Shown piece by piece: positions 46,001-54,341 of a DNA stretch of 64,000 nt. The DNA is from Gp1-AA133 sp963850425 (GTDB taxonomy: Bacteria; Acidobacteriota; Terriglobia; Terriglobales; Acidobacteriaceae): the NCBI GenBank assembly GCA_963850425.1, contig CAWKLF010000001.1, positions 1,922,001-1,986,000 of the forward strand. The letters run 5' to 3'. The notes under the pieces were generated by a model. The model searched no databases and was not told the DNA's origin. It worked only from the letters and a program-made list of their open reading frames with translations. The position numbers were made by a program, and so were the translations under genes. Every line of letters begins with the position of its first letter. The stretch's first letter is position 1.

Positions 46001-47814
46001 CAATGCCAATCGGCAACACCGGGGGCTTCGAAAACACGGACCCGAACGGGAACGGCCTTGCCACACCGATCGCCAACGCACTCACCGACTTCGGTTGGGA
46101 GTACGTGTGGCATTGCCACATTCTCGGCCACGAGGAAATGGACATGATGCGTCCGCTCGTAGCGAACGTGTCTCGTGCGCTGCCAGATGCGCCGGTGTTG
46201 TCGCTTGGATCGGCGGGTCCCACCGTCCTCAACTGGACGGATGGAACGCCCGTCGACTACACGGCCCCTGCATTTTGGGGGAATCCGCAGAACGAAATCG
46301 GATACCGTGTGGAGCGATCCGATGATGGCATCACCTTCTCGGTGATCGGGACGGCGCTCGCCAACCAAATCACCTTCACTGACACGACAGCTGTTTTGAG
46401 TCAGCCCTACAGCTATCGCGTCATAGCCCACAACGCCGCGGGTGATTCTGTGTCGAACGTCATGGTCGTCAAGGCAACGCCCGTGGTCACATGGGCTGCG
46501 CCCCTACCGATCTCCTCGGGAACTCCACTCAGCGCCGTGCAGTTGAATGCGACCGCATCGGTACCCGGCTCATTCGTCTACACACCTCCCGCTGCCACAG
46601 TCTTAACTGTAGGAACCTACACACTGTCTGTCCTCTTCACTCCGACAGATATTGCCAACTACAACACAGTAACGGCCACGGTCCCCCTGGTGGTCGGACA
46701 GTCGGTGCCAGTCATCACCTGGCCCACGCCTGCTCCGATCTCCTATGGAACCGCGCTCAGCGGTGTGCAGTTGAACGCGACTGCGTCGGTACCCGGCACA
46801 TTCGCGTACACCCCCGACATTGGCGTCGTCCTGAATGCGGGAAGCAACACTCTTTCGGTCACCTTCACTCCGACCGACACCACCAACTACACCACTGCCA
46901 CGGCTAGCGTCACATTGGTGGTCAACAAGGCAACGCCGGTCATTACCTGGCCGACGCCTGCATCGATCCCCTTCGGTACGCCCTTGGGCGCCACCCAATT
47001 GAACGCGACCACAACGGTACCTGGTTCGTTCGTGTACACGCCTCCCGCCGGCACGATCTTACCGGGTGGGACCCAGACGCTGTCGGTCCTCTTCAACCCA
47101 ACCGACACCGCCAATTACAACACCGCAACCGCGACGGTCACATTGACCGTTACCAATGGTGGTCCAATCCTTAGCTTGGCGCCTACAGCATTGACGTTTA
47201 GCTCGCCGATTAACGTCACGACCCTGGCCCAGACCATCACGGTGTCCAACGTCGGAAGCGCCCCCCTGAGAATTAACGGCATCACTCTCGGCGGTGCGAA
47301 TCCGCAACGCTTTGGTCTAACCCATAACTGCCCTATCGGGGCCGCGAGGTTGGCTGCCGGTGGAAGTTGCACGGTCAACGTGACCTTCACTCCCAACGGC
47401 ACCACCACCAGGACTGCGACTGTCCGAGTAGCGGTTGCGGCGCCCGCAGTCACTGGTACCGTGACCCTGACCGGCACAACCCTTCGCCCGGTGGTCGGAC
47501 TTTCCGCGACCTCCCTGGCGTTCGGCAACGTTCCGATCAACACGATCAGCGCGCCACAAACAGTTACGGTGACCAACACCGGAGTTGTTCCGTTGGTGTT
47601 CAGCAGCATCACGATGGGCGGCTTGAATCCAGGTCGGTTCCCGCAGACCAACAACTGCGCCATCGGCGGTGCGGGTCTGGCGCCCAATGCAAGCTGCACT
47701 GTCACCATAACCTTCCAACCCAACCGCAGAGCTGCACGTTCCGCGACGCTTACCATCCGGAGCAATGCGGTGAACACCCCCACGACGGTGACTATGACCG
47801 GCACGGGAATTTAG
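43084..47814 (+). CDS. Giant secreted multicopper oxidase with FN3, Ig-like and choice-of-anchor D tail
   Basis: 1576 residues, two to three times the usual length. A signal peptide ends near AFSQ. Copper-binding motifs are LHLHGG (about 284-289), YHDHAWG (about 355), HPIHFHLFN (about 904) and WHCHILGHEEMDMM (about 1008), giving the type 1, 2 and 3 sites; the Met after the last motif is the usual axial ligand. The two halves are far apart because of long insertions with many Pro and Gly. From about 1035 follow an FN3 domain, three 76-residue Ig-like repeats (1134-1360) and two HYDIN/ASPM-like domains (about 1361-1576). It may oxidise metal ions such as Mn(II), Fe(II) or Cu(I), or phenols, at the cell surface; the substrate is inferred only. 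Confidence 0.9.
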   Translation: MKKIFCFALLFLLSTLAFSQCVPPPIYDSLGIPTGKTANWPTNSATGPYDAPDYFGCSNYASSPLPKRTCSDLAKTACYGDLECALLADATVPTNPATCSGSVTTGGLRKFVDTLPGLTPAGANNLGQYIPVAVPDITTYPGSDYYEIELVEYTQQMHSDLLPTKMRGYHQTNNGTNVAGCPTTGCTTADNTVAPDPNPHYLGPTIVSTKDRPVRILFRNKLKVGQGGNLFLPVDTTIMGSGTGPAAGGMAEGNAGLTTDGARNPACGIDPKPAICFTENRATLHLHGGMTPWISDGTPHQWITPDGEVPYPDSDSPHPKNEGVSVVNVPDMPDPGPGAQTFFYTNQQSARLMFYHDHAWGITRLNVYAGEAAGYLVTDAAEQSLMAPGGALDGLGIGTPLVIQDRTFVPPVDQLATEDPTWDMTRWGGPGSLWAPHVYMPAQNPGDVSGASGFGRWMYGPWFWPPASPPFGPIANPYYTSDLTICDPDPTAQGWCQPPLIPGTPNLSVGQEAFNDTPIVNGTAYPKMVVDAKEYRFRILNAANDRFFNLQWYVADPNTGKTEVALKAAEVAAAQLDPNLFPTPDTAISAAGPAWLQIGTEGGFLPAPVVIPNQVTTWIINPTRFDVGNVDKHSLLIAPAERADVVVDFTQYAGKTLILYNDAPAAFPARVATYDYYTGNPDQTDAGGAPSTQIGYGPNTRTIMQVVVNGTDLGVVPSDLVNPTRLANLQAAFAHHLDANGKPAGVFESSLDPIIVGQGAYNSAYYDPADPLKFRNSNPRDGFARIADFQLTFNTLLTGNSSTSTLTIPFQPKGMHDEMNAVAFDEYGRMTANIGFEFPNPIPGTQNVVLYPYINPPIRSSQGFIARDDLDPIELTSGNLQVDKIASAADGTQIWKITHNGVDTHPIHFHLFNVQLLNRVTWDNIIIPPDPNELGWKDTVRVSPLEDTIVALRPIVPKIPFGVPDSLRPLNPAMPIGNTGGFENTDPNGNGLATPIANALTDFGWEYVWHCHILGHEEMDMMRPLVANVSRALPDAPVLSLGSAGPTVLNWTDGTPVDYTAPAFWGNPQNEIGYRVERSDDGITFSVIGTALANQITFTDTTAVLSQPYSYRVIAHNAAGDSVSNVMVVKATPVVTWAAPLPISSGTPLSAVQLNATASVPGSFVYTPPAATVLTVGTYTLSVLFTPTDIANYNTVTATVPLVVGQSVPVITWPTPAPISYGTALSGVQLNATASVPGTFAYTPDIGVVLNAGSNTLSVTFTPTDTTNYTTATASVTLVVNKATPVITWPTPASIPFGTPLGATQLNATTTVPGSFVYTPPAGTILPGGTQTLSVLFNPTDTANYNTATATVTLTVTNGGPILSLAPTALTFSSPINVTTLAQTITVSNVGSAPLRINGITLGGANPQRFGLTHNCPIGAARLAAGGSCTVNVTFTPNGTTTRTATVRVAVAAPAVTGTVTLTGTTLRPVVGLSATSLAFGNVPINTISAPQTVTVTNTGVVPLVFSSITMGGLNPGRFPQTNNCAIGGAGLAPNASCTVTITFQPNRRAARSATLTIRSNAVNTPTTVTMTGTGI
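46483..47166 (+). repeat. Three tandem 228-bp repeats coding for Ig-like domains
   Basis: Units begin at 46483, 46711 and 46939, each exactly 228 bases (76 codons), and start with codons for VVTW or VITW followed by 'P.PI..GT.L...QLNAT..VPG.F.YTP'. DNA identity is high in the cores. Equal unit length suggests duplication within the gene. The repeats form a stalk behind the multicopper oxidase domain. Confidence 0.85.
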
Positions 47815-47855
47815 AACCGGAAGGGCGGAGGTGACCGCCTGACCTGAGCTGGTGT

Positions 47856-47888
47856 GAAACTGCCCGCGGGTCCTCCGCGGGCAGTTTC
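47856..47888 (+). terminator. Rho-independent terminator-like hairpin after the multicopper oxidase
   Basis: GAAACTGCCCGCGG (47856-47869) pairs perfectly with CCGCGGGCAGTTTC (47875-47888) around a GTCCT loop, 42 bases after the stop codon. The A-run in the left arm and TTTCGTCT at the right end give a weak U-tract, as expected for an intrinsic terminator. Confidence 0.75.
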
Positions 47889-47930
47889 GTCTCTGGACTA
47901 TTTCCGGGCGACTGCCAGTCTTTTCCCTTC

Positions 47931-47983
47931 TTGACTTGGGTTTCCGGCCCGTGTTATACAGTCGCACACTAAACCGATTTAGT
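47931..47983 (+). promoter_or_regulatory. Promoter and LacI-type operator of the GH39 gene
   Basis: A -35 TTGACT (47931-47936) and a -10 TATACA (47955-47960) are separated by 18 bases. The 16-bp near-palindrome ACTAAACCGATTTAGT (47968-47983, 14 of 16 symmetric positions, central CG) starts eight bases after the -10 and would cover the transcription start. The AAACCGATTT core resembles operators of LacI-family sugar repressors. No LacI-type gene lies in the window, so the repressor would be encoded elsewhere. Confidence 0.65.
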
Positions 47984-48010
47984 TAGACCTGAAAACATGG
48001 TTGCCTTCTC

Positions 48011-49507
48011 ATGAAAACCGCAACATTGCGCGTAGTCATCCTCGCGATTCTGCTTGCGATCTGCCTCGCTGCGGCCGCGCAGACCTCCGAAACCATCGTC
48101 GTCGACCCCTCTGCCGCCGCTCATCCCTTTCCGCACTTCTGGGAACAAATGTTCGGCTCCGGCCGCGCCGTTCTCACGCTCCGCGACAGCTACCGCCGCG
48201 ACCTGCGCGAAGTGAAACAGGTCACCGATTTCAAATACGTTCGCTTCCACGCCATCTTTCACGACGAGGTCGGAATTTATAACGAAGACGACAAGGGCCA
48301 GCCTTACTACAACTTCTCCTACGTTGATCAGATCTACGACAACCTGCTGGCCGCCGGCGTACGTCCCTTCGTAGAACTCAGCTTCATGCCAAAGAAACTC
48401 GCCGCCAGTGAGAAGCTGCACGTCTTCTGGTACAAGCCCAACGTCGCGCCGCCCAGGGACTACGCGAAGTGGGATGAGCTCGTCACGCGATTCGCAAAAC
48501 ATCTGATCGAGCGCTACGGCAAAGAGGAAGTCAGCCAGTGGTATTTCGAAGTATGGAACGAACCCAACATCGATTTCTGGGGTGGCGATCCGCGCCAGGC
48601 AAGTTACTGGGACCTCTACGACCACACGGTGCGCGCGCTCAAGGCTGTGAGCGCCAGCCTCCGCGTTGGCGGCCCCGCGACCGCACAGGCGGCGTGGGCT
48701 GACGTCTTCATCAAGCACTGCGTCGACAATCACGTGCCCGTCGACTTCGTGTCCTCACACGTCTACGGCAATGACAAGTCGGAAGATGTTTTCGGTACTC
48801 ACGAAACGATTCCGCGCGATCAGATGGTGTGCCGTGCCGTGAAAAAGGTTCACGATCAGATCAAGGCCTCCGCGCAGCCCAATCTGCCGCTGATCTGGAG
48901 CGAGTTCAACGCCAGCTACATGAACGAGCCCGACGTCACCGACCGCTCCTACATGGGACCATGGCTCGGCGACACTATCCGCCAGTGCGATGGTGCCGTC
49001 GACCTCATGTCCTACTGGACATTCTCCGATGTGTTCGAAGAACAAGGTGTCGTGAAGACCCCGTTCTACGGCGGCTTCGGCTTGATTGCCGCCGGTGGAA
49101 TTCCGAAGCCCGCATTCAACGCCTTCCGCTTGCTGCACCAGCTCGGAGAAGAGCGGATCGTACTCGATTCCAATAGCGCTCTGGTCACGCGCAAGAAAGA
49201 CGGGTCGCTCGTGCTCGCAGTCTGGAACTACGCGCCCCCGGAAAAAGAAGGCGCCGCCAAGACCGTGACCCTGAAGTTCAAGGGCGCCGCCCCGGCGCAA
49301 GCGATGGTGTCGGTGGTGGACCCGCAGCATGGCGACGTACGCGCGGCCTACCAAGCGATGGGCTCCCCCCAATATCCGACGCAGGCGCAGATCAAAGACC
49401 TGCGAAAGGCGTCAGAGTTGGCGGCTCCGGAAACCCACGCGCTCACCAACGGACAGCTCACCCTGACATTGCCGTCGTATGCGCTGGCTTTAGTGACGTT
49501 GAAGTAG
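48011..49507 (+). CDS. Exported glycoside hydrolase family 39 protein (beta-xylosidase-like)
   Basis: 498 residues. A signal peptide (about 1-24, AAAAQ) is followed by a (beta/alpha)8 barrel. The acid/base Glu is E184 in EVWNEPN and the nucleophile is E298 in IWSEFNA, 114 residues apart, matching clan GH-A family 39. A beta-sandwich domain fills the last 120 residues. GH39 enzymes release xylose, iduronate or related sugars from the non-reducing end; the exact substrate cannot be read. It is a single-gene unit between a terminator and a promoter with a LacI-type operator, so it is probably induced by a sugar. Confidence 0.9.
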   Translation: MKTATLRVVILAILLAICLAAAAQTSETIVVDPSAAAHPFPHFWEQMFGSGRAVLTLRDSYRRDLREVKQVTDFKYVRFHAIFHDEVGIYNEDDKGQPYYNFSYVDQIYDNLLAAGVRPFVELSFMPKKLAASEKLHVFWYKPNVAPPRDYAKWDELVTRFAKHLIERYGKEEVSQWYFEVWNEPNIDFWGGDPRQASYWDLYDHTVRALKAVSASLRVGGPATAQAAWADVFIKHCVDNHVPVDFVSSHVYGNDKSEDVFGTHETIPRDQMVCRAVKKVHDQIKASAQPNLPLIWSEFNASYMNEPDVTDRSYMGPWLGDTIRQCDGAVDLMSYWTFSDVFEEQGVVKTPFYGGFGLIAAGGIPKPAFNAFRLLHQLGEERIVLDSNSALVTRKKDGSLVLAVWNYAPPEKEGAAKTVTLKFKGAAPAQAMVSVVDPQHGDVRAAYQAMGSPQYPTQAQIKDLRKASELAAPETHALTNGQLTLTLPSYALALVTLK

Positions 49508-50095
49508 GCCCCTGCACCCCATCCCCCAACTAACTCGGACCAGAAAGTGTCAGGGATGTTCCCGGCCGTTCAACCTGGCGCCGCTCCGCGACTCATTCAG
49601 AATGCAGGTCGTCCATTGCGGAACTGCGATCATTCATTCGAAACGATTTCGTCGGTTTGGAACGGATTCGACGATCCAGCAACGAGGACTCGTCCATACA
49701 GAACGGTGAGCGCTCCGTCGGAACTGCGATTTGCGGCCGCTACTAGCGCGGGCAGCTTCGGAGGGTAACGGCGGTCTTGGCGAGGACGCGGGTCGTCGGA
49801 GGTGTGTGATCGTGATTCGAGGCTCCGGGAGCGTTTACCTTCCTTAGCCCCGTCGATTCTGTTTGTTAGCGACAAATTGCAAACCCGTGACAATTTGCTG
49901 ACAACCTGTAATCCCCTCATTTCGTAGGATTTTGACAACGCGAAGACATCGGCGAACAATGTTGAGGCCGCCTTGGCGGTGGGGCGAAGTGAGACCCAGA
50001 GTCGTATCCGGACCGAGATTTTGGTGGTACCGTGGACCGACTTCTTCATCAGCCCTTTCGAGGGTGAGCCTTCGGGACGCGTTCTATAAAACAAA
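49508..50095. promoter_or_regulatory. Leader of the PhoB-like two-component operon with phased direct repeats
   Basis: 588 bases without a supported gene. TGACAA occurs at 49889, 49900 and 49933 on the plus strand, spaced 11 and 33 (3 x 11) bases. Read on the minus strand, the first two give TTGTCA-N5-TTGTCA, the geometry of a Pho box (CTGTCA-N5-CTGTCA). TTGACA (49932-49937) and AACAAT (49955-49960) form a possible sigma70 promoter with 17-base spacing. Just before the regulator start, TATAAA (50085-50090) sits six bases from the ATG and there is no Shine-Dalgarno sequence. Confidence 0.5.
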
Positions 50096-50773
50096 ATGGA
50101 AAGAATCCTCGTAGTCGAAGATGATCGAGCTGTGCACCGGGCCCTGAAGCGACTCTTTGAGCCCGAGGGGTACTCCGTCGATGCTGCCTTCGACGGCCAG
50201 TCGGGCCTTGAAACCTTTCGCAGCGCCCAACCTTCTGCCGTTGTGTTAGACCTGCGGCTTCCCGGAATGCCGGGTCGTGACGTTTGTCGCGAGATCAAGA
50301 ATGCTGCTCCTGCCGTTCCAGTCATTGTGCTGAGCGCCGCCTCCGACGTTATGGACAAGGTACTTCTGCTGGAACTGGGTGCCGACGATTACGTCACCAA
50401 GCCGTTCAGTCCCAAAGAACTGCTGGCGCGAGTGCGGGCAGCGGTGCGCCGTTCGAGCCGCCCGGTCGCCGCCGAGACGTTCTCCTTCGATGGCGTCGTC
50501 ATTGATTTCACCAAGATGGTGGTCGTGCGCGATGGCGCGGAAGTCGCCCTGACGCCGCAGGAGTTCAAAATCGTGAAGTTCATGACCCAGAATCCGAACC
50601 GGGTCGTGTCGCGCGAGGAACTGCTGAACGATGTCTGGGGCTATCAGAACTATCCGACAACGCGCACGGTGGACAATCACATCCTGAAACTTCGGCAAAA
50701 GCTTGAGACGGACCCCGCCAACCCGGTTCACTTCCGGACCGTACACGGCGTCGGGTACAAATTTGTACCGTAG
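50096..50773 (+). CDS. PhoB/OmpR-family response regulator
   Basis: 225 residues. The receiver domain starts MERILVVEDD with D9/D10, phospho-acceptor D52 (VVLDLRLPG), the S in VIVLSAASD at the usual Thr/Ser place, and K in TKPFS. The C-terminal winged helix (about 130-224) ends 'FRTVHGVGYKFVP' and has the recognition-helix segment 'YPTTRTVDNHILKLRQKLE', of the PhoB/KdpE kind. No Shine-Dalgarno site precedes the ATG, but a TATAAA does, so a leaderless transcript is possible. It is followed by a kinase 39 bases later, and by porin and cupredoxin genes that may be its targets. Confidence 0.92.
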   Translation: MERILVVEDDRAVHRALKRLFEPEGYSVDAAFDGQSGLETFRSAQPSAVVLDLRLPGMPGRDVCREIKNAAPAVPVIVLSAASDVMDKVLLLELGADDYVTKPFSPKELLARVRAAVRRSSRPVAAETFSFDGVVIDFTKMVVVRDGAEVALTPQEFKIVKFMTQNPNRVVSREELLNDVWGYQNYPTTRTVDNHILKLRQKLETDPANPVHFRTVHGVGYKFVP

Positions 50774-50812
50774 TCGCACGCGTACGCGCGTGAGCAGGGG
50801 GGCGCGGCAGCA

Positions 50813-52612
50813 ATGGGGAAGTTCCGACTACGGACGAAGTTTTTGTTTTCGCTGATCCTGGTCGGCGTCGGCTTGACGGTCGGCGCGCTGCTAGTGGCGC
50901 GCCAGACCGCCGAACAGCAGGTTCGGCTGCAGATCAACCAGGATCTGCGCAATTCCGTTTACACCTTCCATAACGTCCAGCAATTGCGCGAACAGTCATT
51001 GACGCACTCGGCCGAATTGCTGGCCGATCTCCCCATTCTGAAAGCACAGATGACGACGCACGATACCGCGACCATTCAGGACGCTTCGCGGGATCAGTGG
51101 ACTCTGGCCGGCAGTGACCTGCTCGTGCTCGCCGACCGGACAGGAAAAGTCGTGGCTTTGCATTCGAAGGCCGCGGACTTCGACCGGGCAACGGCGCAGG
51201 AGTCTTTGAGCGATTCTCTTTCGCATGAGCCGAACGGTCACTGGTGGTTTTGCGGAAAACACCTGTTCGAGGTTTCGATTCAGCCGATCTATGTGGGCAC
51301 GCGGGCGGAAGGGCAGATCGAAGGCTATGCGGTCCTGGGTTATGAGATTGACGATGCGGTTGCGCGCGAGTTAAGCCAGGTCGCCGCCAGCCAGGTTGTC
51401 TTCCTGTATGGAAATACGCTGGTTCGCAGTACGCTGTCGCCGCTGCAGGAGACGGATCTGATTCAGCATTCCGTGTTGACCTCCTCCGCTGGCAAGGCGG
51501 AGCCGGCCGAAATTCAGCTCGGGCAAGAACGATTTCTGGTCACGCGCGTTGATCTGACACCGGGCGTTCAACCTGCAGTGCAGCTGTGCGTTTTGAAGTC
51601 TCTCGATCAGGCAACTGCGTTTCTGGGACACCTGAACCGCCTGCTGATTGCTCTCGGCCTGGCTGCCCTGGTGGTTGGCAGCTGCATGGTTTTCATCTTC
51701 TCGCACACGCTCACGCGTCCGCTGGGAACGCTGGTGGAGGGGGTGCGTGCTCTTGGCCGAGGCGACTACGAGTATCCGTTGGCGGCGCGCGGGTCCGATG
51801 AAGTGGCCGAGGTGACTGCATCATTCGTGCGCATGCGTGCCGGCCTGCAGGAGACGCAGCGCAAACTGATCGATTCGGAGCGGCTGGCGACCATCGGGCG
51901 TATGGCGAGCTCGATTTCCCACGACCTGCGCCACAGCCTGGCCGCCGTCATGGCCAACGCCGAATTTCTCAGCGACAGCAATCGCAGCAAGTCTGAGCGC
52001 GAGGAGTTGTATCACGAAGTCTTGCTGGCCGTGCACCAGATGACCGACTTGATCGACTCGCTGCTCGAGTTTTCGCGGACCCGCGAGTCGTTGCGCCTCA
52101 CCTACGGCGACCTGGAGGGAGTTGTTCAGCGATCGATTCAGAATGTGCGGGCGCACCCTGAATATCATTCCGTGCGTATGACCGTTCATAAAGACGGCGC
52201 CACCGACGGCTGGTTCGACTCGCGCAAGCTCGAGCGTGTGTTTCAGAATCTTCTGGTGAACGCGTGCGAGGCGGTGACGGCGGAAGAAGGTGACATCCGG
52301 ATCGATATTCATGCCAACAAGAGCACCATCGAGGTGCGCGTTGCCGACAACGGCCACGGCATTCCCGAGCTGGTGCGGGAGCGTCTGTTTGAACCATTCG
52401 TGAGCCAGGGCAAGGAAAACGGCACCGGCCTGGGTCTCACGGTTGTACAGAAGATCGTTCAAGATCATGGCGGAGACGTCAGAGTCGAGAACACCAGCTC
52501 GGAAGGCACGGTTTTTCTGATCGTGCTGCCGGGCACTCGCGGTACGCCCATTGCTTCCGCGACCGGAGATGGAGTGGTTCGGGCAGGTGTGCGGGTCGAA
52601 GCAGCCGACTGA
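50813..52612 (+). CDS. Sensor histidine kinase with large periplasmic sensor domain
   Basis: 599 residues. TM1 is at about 8-28 and TM2 at about 275-300 (LLIALGLAALVVGSCMVFIFS), with a periplasmic domain of roughly 245 residues between them that resembles double-CACHE/sCACHE sensors in size. A HAMP domain (LTRPLGTLVEGVRALGRGDY) follows. The H box is SSISHDLRHSLAAVMANAE, with Arg in place of the usual Lys before the conserved Pro position, which is also changed to Ser. HATPase boxes are FQNLLVNACEAV, ADNGHGIP and GTGLGLTVVQKI. It should phosphorylate the regulator encoded upstream. Its ligand is unknown. Confidence 0.92.
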   Translation: MGKFRLRTKFLFSLILVGVGLTVGALLVARQTAEQQVRLQINQDLRNSVYTFHNVQQLREQSLTHSAELLADLPILKAQMTTHDTATIQDASRDQWTLAGSDLLVLADRTGKVVALHSKAADFDRATAQESLSDSLSHEPNGHWWFCGKHLFEVSIQPIYVGTRAEGQIEGYAVLGYEIDDAVARELSQVAASQVVFLYGNTLVRSTLSPLQETDLIQHSVLTSSAGKAEPAEIQLGQERFLVTRVDLTPGVQPAVQLCVLKSLDQATAFLGHLNRLLIALGLAALVVGSCMVFIFSHTLTRPLGTLVEGVRALGRGDYEYPLAARGSDEVAEVTASFVRMRAGLQETQRKLIDSERLATIGRMASSISHDLRHSLAAVMANAEFLSDSNRSKSEREELYHEVLLAVHQMTDLIDSLLEFSRTRESLRLTYGDLEGVVQRSIQNVRAHPEYHSVRMTVHKDGATDGWFDSRKLERVFQNLLVNACEAVTAEEGDIRIDIHANKSTIEVRVADNGHGIPELVRERLFEPFVSQGKENGTGLGLTVVQKIVQDHGGDVRVENTSSEGTVFLIVLPGTRGTPIASATGDGVVRAGVRVEAAD

Positions 52613-52698
52613 GAGCTGGAAGCTCGTCCACAGGTTCTGCTCAGCTGAAATGCGCTGATCACATCAACCATGAAGATTCGCTTGTTTCGGGGGAGACT

Positions 52699-54288
52699 AT
52701 GCTGCTCCAGCGGTCGTTCGTATGCTTTACCTTGACCCTTGCATCGTTCAGTGGCACGCAATGCAGCGCGCAAAGTACATCCAACGCAGGCGCTGCGCCA
52801 GATCCTTCACTGGTGGAAACCGTCCAGCAACTCCAGGAACAGGTCAAAGAGTTGCGTTCGATTGTGGCCGACCTGCGTTCCGAATCTGAACAATACCGCG
52901 CCGAGACGCGGGAACTCCGCGAGGAACTGCATTCCGCTGTCGGGCAGTCGAGTGCGAATAAGCAAGCAACCGTGCAGCCGGCGCAGATTGCGGCAGATTC
53001 AAGTGATCAGGACACGAGCCAAGCTCCGAAGGCGGTTCCTGAGTCGGCTCCGGAATCGCGGCTCGCGAAAATCGAAGAGCAGTATGACCTGCTCACTGGC
53101 AAGATCGACGATCAGTATCAGACGAAGGTGGAGAGCCGTTCGAAATATAAGCTGCGGCTGTCCGGCCTGGTGCTCATGGATCTCTTTTCGAACCGGGGCA
53201 GGGTACTGAACACGGATGTGCCCGGCCCGGTCGATGATGCTGACCTGCTTGGTCGTTCCAGCAGCACCGGCTTCTCGCTGCGCCAGTCGCAAATCGGGCT
53301 GGAGGTGTTTGGTCCGGAACTGGCGGGCGCGAAGACGCGCGGCGATCTGCAGGCCGATTTCGCCGGAGGCTTCCAGTACGCACCAAATGGAATCGCGCTC
53401 GGCTTGTTTCGACTGCGCACCGCGACCATGCACCTTGACTGGGCGCACACTTCGATTGTCGCCGGACAGGACGCCCCGTTTTTCTCAGCCCTATCGCCCA
53501 CGTCGTTCGCAACTCTGGCGGAGCCGGCTTTGTCGTACGCTGGAAATCTGTGGATGTGGATTCCGCAGATAAGAGTGGAGCGCCGACTGACGATTTCCGA
53601 GAATTCGAATTTCCTGTTGCAGGGTGGGATTCTCGACGGGCTGACCGGGGAGCCTCCGGTTTACGGCTATGGGCGAACTGCGCAGGCGGGAGAATATTCG
53701 CGGCAACCCGGATACGCGGGCCGCGTCGCCTGGTCGCATACGATGTTCGGGCAGCCGCTGAGTTTTGGCGCCGGCGGATATTACAGCAAGCAGAACTGGG
53801 GATTCGGCCGCCAGATCGACGCCTGGGCCAGCACGCTTGACTGGAATATTCCTTTCGGGAAGTTGCTCGGCCTGAGCGGCGAATTTTACCGCGGCCTGGC
53901 GCTGGGCGGTTTAGGTGGAGGTTCTTACCAGAGTGCGTTGTTCAGCGGAAGTCCCACCGATCCAAACAGTCGCGTGCGGGGCTTGGACTCGCTAGGCGGA
54001 TGGGCGCAGTTGAAATTGCGGCCGTCCGCGAAGGTTGAGTTCAATTTCGCGGGCGGACAGGATAATCCATTCGCCAGCCAGATTCGCGCCTACCCATTTT
54101 CTGCCTATGGAACGAGCGGCGGTCATCTGCCGCCCGTGCGCAATCAGAGCGGGCTGATGAATGTCATCTTCCGGCCAAGGTCGGATCTGGTGTTGTCTGC
54201 CGAGTACGGACATATTTCCACTTTCCAGATCGACAACAATCGATATACCGCCGACCGGTTCAACCTGGTTATGGGGATACTGTTCTGA
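52699..54288 (+). CDS. Outer-membrane porin with N-terminal coiled coil (DcaP-like)
   Basis: 529 residues. A signal peptide ends near CSAQS. Residues about 35-80 form heptad repeats (VETVQQLQEQVKELRSIVADL), a coiled coil that in similar porins holds the trimer together in the periplasm. A Ser/Pro/Gln linker follows, and from about residue 150 a barrel with alternating strands, ending in VMGILF with the C-terminal Phe. Features such as 'RQSQIGLEVFGPELAG' and the layout fit DcaP-like/'porin' proteins from several phyla. It lies behind the two-component pair and before the cupredoxin gene, probably in one operon. Substrate unknown. Confidence 0.82.
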   Translation: MLLQRSFVCFTLTLASFSGTQCSAQSTSNAGAAPDPSLVETVQQLQEQVKELRSIVADLRSESEQYRAETRELREELHSAVGQSSANKQATVQPAQIAADSSDQDTSQAPKAVPESAPESRLAKIEEQYDLLTGKIDDQYQTKVESRSKYKLRLSGLVLMDLFSNRGRVLNTDVPGPVDDADLLGRSSSTGFSLRQSQIGLEVFGPELAGAKTRGDLQADFAGGFQYAPNGIALGLFRLRTATMHLDWAHTSIVAGQDAPFFSALSPTSFATLAEPALSYAGNLWMWIPQIRVERRLTISENSNFLLQGGILDGLTGEPPVYGYGRTAQAGEYSRQPGYAGRVAWSHTMFGQPLSFGAGGYYSKQNWGFGRQIDAWASTLDWNIPFGKLLGLSGEFYRGLALGGLGGGSYQSALFSGSPTDPNSRVRGLDSLGGWAQLKLRPSAKVEFNFAGGQDNPFASQIRAYPFSAYGTSGGHLPPVRNQSGLMNVIFRPRSDLVLSAEYGHISTFQIDNNRYTADRFNLVMGILF

Positions 54289-54341
54289 AAGCTCTCTCTT
54301 TCAATTCAGTTGCGTCGTCCGGCAGTTTCCGTCTCGCGTGG

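Noticed and set aside
49547..50114. Small frames (49547-49768, 49932-50114) before the PhoB-like regulator
   Set aside because: No ribosome sites or motifs; the region instead holds promoter-like and direct-repeat elements.
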